A stretch of 64,000 nt of DNA from Acutalibacter sp. 1XD8-36 (GTDB lineage Bacteria; Bacillota; Clostridia; Oscillospirales; Acutalibacteraceae): positions 124,001-188,000 of the forward strand of contig NZ_QZDU01000003.1 in NCBI RefSeq assembly GCF_009917525.1, read 5' to 3'. Numbering within the stretch: position 1 is the stretch's first letter; every line of letters begins with the position of its first letter. Shown piece by piece: positions 58,454-64,000 of this stretch. Under the pieces are notes generated by a model that was given only the letters and a program-made list of their open reading frames with translations, made no database searches and had not been told where the DNA came from. Position numbers and translations under genes: made by a program.

Positions 58454-58531
58454 GGGTACGGACAAAAATACACAAAATCTGACCCATTGAATGGGAATAT
58501 CTGTGGATGAAATAAAATTCATAGTTTGCCC

Positions 58532-58560
58532 TTGACAATGTATATTTATGCGGTTATAAT
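58532..58560 (+). promoter_or_regulatory. Consensus promoter of the amino acid ABC operon
   Basis: TTGACA, 17 bases, TATAAT: a perfect match, 41 bases before the binding-protein gene. Confidence 0.9.
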
Positions 58561-58600
58561 GTATGACGAAAACTAAATTCAAGAAGGAAGTGCGGTAAAT

Positions 58601-59488
58601 ATGAAGCTGAAGAAGATTTTAGCCCTCCTGCTGGCCCTATGCCTTATTGTGACGGCGGCAGCGGCCTGCGGGGACGGGAAGAAGGGCGAAAAGCTGAAGG
58701 TGGCAACAAGCCCGGACTTTGCGCCCATGGCCTTTGTGGACACGAGCAAGCAGGGCCAGGAGCAGTATGTGGGCTTTGACATGATGCTGGCAAGGTATAT
58801 TGCCGACGAGATGGGGATGGAGCTTGAGATAATGCCGATGAGCTTTGACGCCTGCACCACGGCTGTGAGCATGGGCACCGTTGACATGGCTATATCCGGC
58901 TTCTCCTGGAGGCAGGACCGTGAGGACGGATTTAACCTCTCGGACTTCTACTATCCCGGGGACAACGAGAGCGACCAGGTGGTAATCGTGCGCAAGGAGG
59001 ACGAGGGCAAGTACACCAAGGCCGAGGACTTTAACGGCGTGAAGGTGGGGGCCCAGACCAGCTCCCTCCAGGAGTCCCTCTGCCAGGAGCAGCTTCCCGG
59101 CTGCGAGATAGTGGTGGTGGGCGACCTGGGCACGGCCCTCCTGCAGCTTAAGAAGGGCGACTTTGACGCCATGGCTGTGGCAAAGGGCCAGGCCGACGTG
59201 TTCATGTCCAACGACAGCGATGTGGCGCTCTCGGGCTTCCAGTTCGAGGTGGACGAGAAGTACACAGCCAATGTTATCGTTTTGAAGAAGGGCAACGACG
59301 ACCTGACTAAAAAGGTCAATGATATACTGAAAAAGGCCTACGACGCCGGGGTCTACGGCGAATGGTACGACGAGGCCAAGGAGCAGGCCATGAGCGCCAC
59401 CGCCCAGGAGGTCACCATTGAGGATGAGCCCTCCTCCGGTGAGGAAGGGACAGAGGGCGGCGAGTCCTCCCAGCTTGAGTCAGAGTAA
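58601..59488 (+). CDS. Polar amino acid ABC transporter, substrate-binding lipoprotein
   Basis: A 295-residue protein with a lipoprotein signal (LLALCLIVTAAAAC) and a family 3 solute-binding domain: LKVATSPDFAPMAFVD, GFDMMLARYIADEMGMELEIMPMSFD, GTVDMAISGFSWRQDREDGFNLSDFYY and GVKVGAQTSSLQESLCQEQL, ending with an acidic Ser/Glu-rich tail. The domain binds one amino acid or a related small ligand outside the membrane. First gene of the operon; the terminator at 59505-59532 before the permease gene is likely partial. Confidence 0.92.
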   Translation: MKLKKILALLLALCLIVTAAAACGDGKKGEKLKVATSPDFAPMAFVDTSKQGQEQYVGFDMMLARYIADEMGMELEIMPMSFDACTTAVSMGTVDMAISGFSWRQDREDGFNLSDFYYPGDNESDQVVIVRKEDEGKYTKAEDFNGVKVGAQTSSLQESLCQEQLPGCEIVVVGDLGTALLQLKKGDFDAMAVAKGQADVFMSNDSDVALSGFQFEVDEKYTANVIVLKKGNDDLTKKVNDILKKAYDAGVYGEWYDEAKEQAMSATAQEVTIEDEPSSGEEGTEGGESSQLESE

Positions 59489-59504
59489 TAAACAGGAAGA
59501 CCGC

Positions 59505-59532
59505 GTACCCGCCCGGCAAAACGGGCGGGTAC
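59505..59532 (+). terminator. Hairpin between binding protein and permease genes
   Basis: An 11 bp stem (GTACCCGCCCG / CGGGCGGGTAC) with a 6-base loop and a weak T run; probably reduces expression of the membrane genes relative to the binding protein. Confidence 0.7.
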
Positions 59533-59614
59533 TGTTATAGCAAGCTATAATTATACTATATAAATAAATTATAAATAAAAAATAAAACACAGAAATTTTG
59601 GAGGGAGCAGGGGA

Positions 59615-60304
59615 ATGGATTTATCGCAGATAGGGCCGAATATAGTGAAGCTCTTGCAGCAGTATTGGCAGGTGTTCCTGCTGGAGGGCGTTACGAACAC
59701 CCTGAAGCTGACAGCCATAGCGGTGCTGTTCGGCGTGATTCTGGGGACGCTGGTGGCCATGGGGAAGATGTGCAGGTTTAAAGTCGTGCGGTTCATAATC
59801 GGGGTGTATATAGAGGTGATAAGGGGCACGCCCATATTATTGCAGCTGTACATATTCTACTTTGTGCTCTCAAACGTGTTCTCCTTTTTGCCGCTTACGC
59901 CATTTATGTGGGTGGCCCTGGCCCTGTGCATAAACTCCTCGGCTTATGTGTCCGAGGTGATAAGGGCGGGCATACAGGCGGTGGACAAGGGGCAGACCGA
60001 GGCGGCAAGGAGCCTTGGGCTCTCCGGGCGGCAGACCATGACGAGGATAGTGCTGCCCCAGGCAGTGAGGAATATCCTGCCGGCCCTGGGCAACGAGTTT
60101 ATTATGATGCTCAAGGAGACGTCCCTTGCCTCCACCTTCTTCCTGGGGGATTTGATGACCTCGTACCTTTTGGTGGGCGGGGCCACGTACCTGCGGTTTG
60201 AGGCGCTGATTATTGTGGGCGTTATCTATCTCTGCCTGACCTTCCCGCTGAGCAAGGTCGTGGCGGCTTTTGAGAGGAGGATGGCACGTGGAACAGCGGA
60301 CTGA
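59615..60304 (+). CDS. Polar amino acid ABC transporter permease
   Basis: A 229-residue membrane protein with five helices. It has the HisMQ-type features: [25 protein letters not shown] near the N terminus and the EAA-loop [51 protein letters not shown], which contacts the ATPase. It probably forms a homodimer, since only one permease gene is present. It overlaps the ATPase gene by 17 bases. Confidence 0.95.
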   Translation: MDLSQIGPNIVKLLQQYWQVFLLEGVTNTLKLTAIAVLFGVILGTLVAMGKMCRFKVVRFIIGVYIEVIRGTPILLQLYIFYFVLSNVFSFLPLTPFMWVALALCINSSAYVSEVIRAGIQAVDKGQTEAARSLGLSGRQTMTRIVLPQAVRNILPALGNEFIMMLKETSLASTFFLGDLMTSYLLVGGATYLRFEALIIVGVIYLCLTFPLSKVVAAFERRMARGTAD

Positions 60305-61028
60305 GCTTATTAAAACGGTGGACCTGCATAAGAGCTTTGGGAAGCTCCAGGTTCTGAAGGGTGTGTCGGAGACCATACATTCCGGCGAGGTGGTGTCGGT
60401 GATAGGGCCCTCGGGGGGCGGGAAGAGCACCTTTTTAAGGTGCCTGAACCTGCTGGAGACTCCGGAGCAGGGGCAGATATTTTTTGAGGGCGTGGAGATA
60501 ACCGGGAAAAAGGTGGACATCGACCTGCATAGGCAGAAGATGGGCATGGTGTTCCAGCACTTCAACGTGTTCCCGCACCTGTCGGTGAAGCGGAACATCA
60601 CCCTGGCCCCAACCCTTGTAAAGGGCATGAGCGAGGGGGACGCGGATAAAAAGGCCATGGAGCTGCTGGAGCGGGTTGGCCTTGCGGACAAGGCAGAGGT
60701 CATGCCCGGGAAGCTCTCCGGCGGGCAGAAGCAGAGGCTTGCAATCGTGCGGGCCCTTGCCATGGAGCCGGACGTAATGCTCTTTGACGAGCCCACCAGC
60801 GCCCTGGACCCTGAGATGGTGGGGGAGGTGCTGGAGGTCATAAAGGGGCTGGTAGAGGCCGGCATGACAAGCGTGATAGTCACCCACGAGATGGGCTTTG
60901 CAAGGGAGGTATCCGACAGGGTGCTCTTTATGGCGGACGGGGTAATAATGGAGTCTGGGGCGCCGGAGGAGCTGTTCAGCAGCCCCCAAAACCCCAGGCT
61001 CAAGGATTTTCTCGGAAAGGTACTATAG
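60288..61028 (+). CDS. Polar amino acid ABC transporter ATP-binding protein
   Basis: 246 residues from a GTG start with AGGAGG 7 bases upstream. [10 protein letters not shown] (Walker A; GGG in place of the more usual SGS), [15 protein letters not shown] (signature), [10 protein letters not shown] (Walker B) and VTHEMGFA (switch His) are intact. It energises uptake by the permease. A TTG 6 codons earlier is in frame but lacks a ribosome site. Confidence 0.95.
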   Translation: MEQRTELIKTVDLHKSFGKLQVLKGVSETIHSGEVVSVIGPSGGGKSTFLRCLNLLETPEQGQIFFEGVEITGKKVDIDLHRQKMGMVFQHFNVFPHLSVKRNITLAPTLVKGMSEGDADKKAMELLERVGLADKAEVMPGKLSGGQKQRLAIVRALAMEPDVMLFDEPTSALDPEMVGEVLEVIKGLVEAGMTSVIVTHEMGFAREVSDRVLFMADGVIMESGAPEELFSSPQNPRLKDFLGKVL

Positions 61029-61061
61029 CTAAAAGCTGTTTAATGTAATGGAGGTATAGGC

Positions 61062-62507
61062 ATGACTAAAGCTGAAATATACAAGCTGCTGGAGGAAAAA
61101 CAGGAGCTGTTCACAGAGGTATCGGACAGGATTTGGGGGGACCCGGAGCTGTCTTTGTCGGAGCACAGGGCGGCTGAGCTGTATGAGAGGACCCTCTCTG
61201 AGCTGGGCTTTGAAGTGGAGCACGGTGTGGCGGGGATAGAGACAGCCTTCTCGGGGAAGTTCGGCAGCGGGAGGCCGGTGATAGGCATACTGGGGGAGTA
61301 TGACGCTCTTGCGGGGCTGAGCCAGAAGGCCGGGGAGCTCTCCCCCTGTGAGGAGGTTGAAGGGGGGCACGGACACGGCTGCGGGCACCATATGCTGGGG
61401 GCCGGGAGCCTGGCGGCGGCCTGGGCCGTAAAGGAGTACCTGGCGGCCTCAGGGGAGAGCGGCACGGTGATATACTACGGCTGCCCCGGCGAGGAGGGAG
61501 GCGCCGGCAAGGCGTTCATGGCCCGGGAGGGGCTGTTCTACTCCCTGGACGCGGCGCTGACCTGGCACCCGGGCACGGCTAACGAAATCTTTACCGGGAC
61601 GAACAACACCTCTATGCAGGTGGAGTACACCTTCAGCGGCATAGCCGCCCACGCCGCAGGGAACCCCCACCAGGGGAGAAGCGCCCTGGACGCGGTGGAG
61701 CTGATGAACATAGGGGTGCAGTTTTTGAGAGAGCATATCCCAAATACCGACTGCCTGCACTACGCCATCACCAATACCGGGGGTATTTCCCCAAATGTTG
61801 TGCAGAGCAAGGCTACAGTTCTATATATGGTGCGCTCAAACACGGTGCCCCGGAACAAGGAGCTGCTGGCAAGGGTGGACAATATTGCCAAGGGCGCGGC
61901 ACTGATGACCGACACCACCTTTAAGAGAAGGTTCATTGACGGCACGGCTGACCTGCTGCCCAACGAGACCCTTGAGCGGGCCCTCTACGCCAATATGGAG
62001 GAGATACCCCTGCCAGAGTACACAAAGGAGGAGCGGGACTTTGCCGCGGCTTTAGACGCCACCTGCCCGAATGACGGCGAGCTGCCGGGAATCGGGGCGA
62101 AGTACGACCCTGAAATCCGCAGGAGGGTGTCGGAGCTGTCGGACAACGGAAAGGCCCCGCTGAACGACTTCCTGTGCCCCTTCTTCCACAGCACCAACCA
62201 GGAGCCGGGCTCCACCGACGTGGGGGACGTGAGCTGGCAGACCCCAACAGCCCAGATAAGCACCGCCACCTGGACCGCCCATTCCCCAGGGCATAGCTGG
62301 CAGAATGTGAGCGGCGGGAAGACCGGCATAGCCCATAAGGGGCTGATGTACGCGGCGAAGGTGCTGGCGGGGACAGCCATAGACCTGCTGACAGACCCGA
62401 AGCTGCTGGAGGCTGCCCAGGCTGAGTTTAAAGTGGCTGCTGCAAAGGGCTACGACTGCCCGATAGAGCCGGACGCAGTGCCGGTGCCCGTGGAAGAAAT
62501 GCTATAG
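61062..62507 (+). CDS. M20 family amidohydrolase (AbgB-like)
   Basis: A 481-residue metallopeptidase-fold protein. GILGEYDALAGL, the metal motif GHGHGCGHHMLGAGSLAAA, YGCPGEEGGAGKAFMAREG and TWHPGTAN match the AbgB/p-aminobenzoyl-glutamate hydrolase group. These remove an acyl or aryl group from an amino acid or peptide amide. It follows the ABC transporter genes by 33 bases, so the imported ligand may be an N-acylated amino acid or dipeptide that it then cleaves; this is inference. Confidence 0.9.
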   Translation: MTKAEIYKLLEEKQELFTEVSDRIWGDPELSLSEHRAAELYERTLSELGFEVEHGVAGIETAFSGKFGSGRPVIGILGEYDALAGLSQKAGELSPCEEVEGGHGHGCGHHMLGAGSLAAAWAVKEYLAASGESGTVIYYGCPGEEGGAGKAFMAREGLFYSLDAALTWHPGTANEIFTGTNNTSMQVEYTFSGIAAHAAGNPHQGRSALDAVELMNIGVQFLREHIPNTDCLHYAITNTGGISPNVVQSKATVLYMVRSNTVPRNKELLARVDNIAKGAALMTDTTFKRRFIDGTADLLPNETLERALYANMEEIPLPEYTKEERDFAAALDATCPNDGELPGIGAKYDPEIRRRVSELSDNGKAPLNDFLCPFFHSTNQEPGSTDVGDVSWQTPTAQISTATWTAHSPGHSWQNVSGGKTGIAHKGLMYAAKVLAGTAIDLLTDPKLLEAAQAEFKVAAAKGYDCPIEPDAVPVPVEEML

Positions 62508-62545
62508 CAGAATGCTATGGGAGAGCGCGCGAAGCGAAACGCGGT

Positions 62546-62614
62546 CCAGGTGCGCCCGGCACCTGGCGGGGTTTGGGGCAGCGCCCCAAGCCCTTAACTC
62601 AGAGCGAAGCTCTG
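62546..62614. repeat. Composite palindromic repeat upstream of the WYL gene
   Basis: Three hairpins in a row: CCAGGTGC/GCACCTGG (62546-62566), TTGGGGC-AGC-GCCCCAA (62573-62589) and CAGAGC-GAA-GCTCTG (62600-62614). The middle one repeats the core seen at 44126-44142. Confidence 0.65.
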
Positions 62615-62629
62615 AAAAAAGGTAACCAC

Positions 62630-63532
62630 ATGAAAATCGACAGACTAATAGGAATACTATCCATAATGCTGCAGCGGGAAAAGGTCACAGCGCCTTTTCT
62701 CGCTGCGACTTTCGAGGTCTCCCGCCGCACCATTAACCGGGACATCGAAGCCCTCTGCCGCGCCGGAATCCCAATCTCCACCAGCCAGGGCGCGGGGGGC
62801 GGGCTGGCTATCATGAGCGGCTACAGGGTTGACAAGGCCCTGCTCACCTCCGGAGACATGCAGGCGATTCTAGCCGGGCTCCGGAGCCTTGACAGCGTCA
62901 GCGGCACCAACAGGTACTCCCAGCTAATGGAGAAGCTGGCGGGCCCGAAGCTCATGGCCCAGGAGGGCTCCCTGCTCATAGACCTGGCCTCCTGGTACAA
63001 GGGGCCCTTGTCTGAAAAGCTGGGCCTTTTGCAGGAGGCCATCAGCGGCTGCAGGCTGGCGGGCTTCAGGTACTACGGCCCGGGCGGGGAGTCCCGGCGG
63101 ACTGTTGAGCCCTACTATATCGTGTTCAGATGGGGCAGCTGGTACGTGTGGGGCTTCTGCCTGAAACGAAATGACTACAGGCTCTTTAAGCTGAACCGCA
63201 TGGCGGGCCTCACACTGCTGGAGGGCTTTGAGCCCCGGGAGATACCCTACCCGGATTTGAGCGACGAGCGGGTATTCCCCGGGAATTACCGGGTGGAGGC
63301 CATTGTGCCGCCAAAATACAAGTGGCGGCTGGTGGAGGAGTACGGCGAGGGGTGCTTTACTGTGGAGCCGGACGGGCGGTGCAGGTTTCAGATAGACTTC
63401 ACGAACCTTGACAGCGCCGTTGACTGGCTGCTGGAGTTCAGGGGCGATGCCGAGCTTATAGACCCACCTGAAGTCCGGGAGGAGCTTTTGAAGATGGGGA
63501 GAAAAATTATTGAGCGGTACGGGGAAACATGA
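62630..63532 (+). CDS. WYL domain transcriptional regulator (YafY-like)
   Basis: A 300-residue protein. Residues 1-60 form a winged helix (MKIDRLIGILSIMLQREKVTAPFLAATFEVSRRTINRDIEALCRAGIPI), followed by SQGAGGGLAIMSGYRVD. A WYL domain (about 135-210: VEPYYIVFRWGSWYVWGFCLKRNDYRLFKLNRMAGL) and a C-terminal WCX-type region follow. WYL domains sense small ligands or nucleic acids. A perfect palindrome sits at its stop codon, over the -35 of the next gene, so it probably controls that gene and perhaps itself. Confidence 0.9.
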   Translation: MKIDRLIGILSIMLQREKVTAPFLAATFEVSRRTINRDIEALCRAGIPISTSQGAGGGLAIMSGYRVDKALLTSGDMQAILAGLRSLDSVSGTNRYSQLMEKLAGPKLMAQEGSLLIDLASWYKGPLSEKLGLLQEAISGCRLAGFRYYGPGGESRRTVEPYYIVFRWGSWYVWGFCLKRNDYRLFKLNRMAGLTLLEGFEPREIPYPDLSDERVFPGNYRVEAIVPPKYKWRLVEEYGEGCFTVEPDGRCRFQIDFTNLDSAVDWLLEFRGDAELIDPPEVREELLKMGRKIIERYGET

Positions 63533-63550
63533 CATACTGTTGTCATGTTT
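63525..63550 (+). promoter_or_regulatory. Perfect palindromic operator for the WYL regulator
   Basis: AAACATGACA and TGTCATGTTT flank TACTGT (10 bp perfect arms). It includes the regulator's stop codon and covers the -35 region of the next gene. Confidence 0.75.
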
Positions 63551-63563
63551 ATGGGGGTATAAT
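63535..63563 (+). promoter_or_regulatory. Operator-overlapping promoter of the last gene
   Basis: A perfect TATAAT at 63558-63563 has no consensus -35: the 17-base position holds TACTGT, the centre of the palindrome. A poor -35 under an operator suggests activation by the bound regulator. Confidence 0.55.
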
Positions 63564-63594
63564 GGGATAAAATTATCCCTATGGAGGTAAACTG

Positions 63595-64000
63595 ATGGAC
63601 GTCAATAAAGCTAAAAGGTTCATCACCGATACCGCCCGGCCCCTGGAGCTGGCGGAGTACAGGTGTATATTCGAGGGCGGGCCGAGGCGGGCGGTGGCTG
63701 AGGAGCTTAAAAGGTTCCAGAACCCGGACGGCGGTTTCGGAAATGCCCTGGAGCCGGACAACTGGAACCCCGGCTCCACCCCCATCACCACCAACGACGC
63801 CATAATCCGCCTGCACCACTGCGGCGCCCTGGGAGAGGCCGGGGACATGGCGGAGGGCATTGCCCGGTGGCTGAGAAGCGGCGAGGGCTTCCTGCCGGAG
63901 AAACGGCGCTGGGCAGGGTCTGTCGCCTCAAACCTTCTATATCCCCACGCTGTCTGGTGGGAGCCCGGGGACCATGAGGGCGAGGGCTGGAACCCCACGG
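63595..64000 (+). CDS. Alpha/alpha-toroid-like protein, N-terminal part (runs off window)
   Basis: The first 135 residues of a frame open to the right edge. LKRFQNPDGGFGNALEPDNWNPGSTPITTNDAIIRLHHCGAL carries the QNPDGGF repeat typical of terpenoid cyclase / prenyltransferase helical toroids, and RWLRSGEGFLP suggests a second repeat. The start has GGAGGTAA 7 bases upstream. It may be regulated by the WYL protein through the palindrome at 63525-63550. The QNPDG segment is similar to that of the 30045 gene, so the two may be distant paralogues. Confidence 0.7.
   Translation, partial: MDVNKAKRFITDTARPLELAEYRCIFEGGPRRAVAEELKRFQNPDGGFGNALEPDNWNPGSTPITTNDAIIRLHHCGALGEAGDMAEGIARWLRSGEGFLPEKRRWAGSVASNLLYPHAVWWEPGDHEGEGWNPT

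Noticed and set aside
59535-59614. Separate promoter for the ABC permease gene
   Set aside because: The region is AT-rich with TATA-like stretches but no -35/-10 pair at good spacing.
62573-62629. N-terminal extension of the WYL regulator
   Set aside because: The extra codons are made of the palindromic repeat; ATG 62630 gives the normal family start.

Overview
The window looks like a chromosomal segment from a GC-rich, spore-forming, anaerobic member of the Clostridia (Bacillota), most likely an Oscillospirales-type gut bacterium. The reasons are a stage V sporulation protein (SpoVAE), a SCIFF peptide with its radical SAM maturase (a Clostridia marker), a DUF512 radical SAM protein, a CIRCE-controlled groESL operon, NADP-type glutamate dehydrogenase, and glycoside hydrolases typical of gut fermenters. 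No rRNA, tRNA or CRISPR array was recognised. This taxonomic placement is an inference from gene content.

Layout. 1-1.3 kb: the end of a DUF4430 protein, an ECF transporter S component and a VanZ-like protein. 1.3-5.6 kb (minus): a surface acylation operon (TPM protein, MBOAT acyltransferase, DHHW protein, acyl carrier protein). 5.6-9.5 kb (minus): a small membrane protein, metG, tatD, a TatD-linked radical SAM protein and a small lipoprotein. 9.5-11.2 kb (minus): two TM2-domain proteins and a DUF3267 zincin-like protein. 11.4-19.5 kb (plus): a very compact phage-derived cluster with portal, protease-like and capsid genes followed directly by LysM, hub, spike, gp25-like, J-like and gpI-like baseplate genes. 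I see no terminase, tail sheath, recognisable tail tube or tape measure, fibres, lysis or integration genes. This is the main candidate for an undescribed system.

19.5-32.2 kb (plus) is mostly core: DUF2442, a D,D-carboxypeptidase, pgi, a small P-loop protein, DUF177-rpmF, DUF512, der, plsY, a double Nudix protein, murA, an alpha/alpha-toroid-like protein, walJ and rlmH. 32.2-36 kb is accessory: a PTS IIC-like permease with a structured leader, a Vat/CatB-type acetyltransferase, an XRE regulator, a locus with the architecture of a type I toxin-antitoxin system (RatA-like antisense RNA), DUF6440 and a GNAT. 36-45.5 kb: gdhA, purB-GNAT-purA, glmS-HAD-spoVAE, a methyltransferase and rpsT. 45.6-47 kb: an AT-rich secreted protein and the relic of a second RatA-like locus. 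47-52.3 kb: groES-groEL, an MBL hydrolase and a GH31 alpha-xylosidase. 52.3-58.4 kb (minus): a PLP decarboxylase, scfB, scfA, a small helical protein and a GH3 beta-glucosidase with permuted domain order. 58.5-64 kb (plus): a polar amino acid ABC transporter with an M20 amidohydrolase, then a WYL regulator followed by a palindromic operator and the start of an alpha/alpha-toroid-like gene.

Many sigma-A promoters fit a 16-18 base spacing closely and most operons end in clear hairpin terminators, so transcription units can be drawn with fair confidence. All functional names rest on reading protein motifs by eye; no database search was possible.
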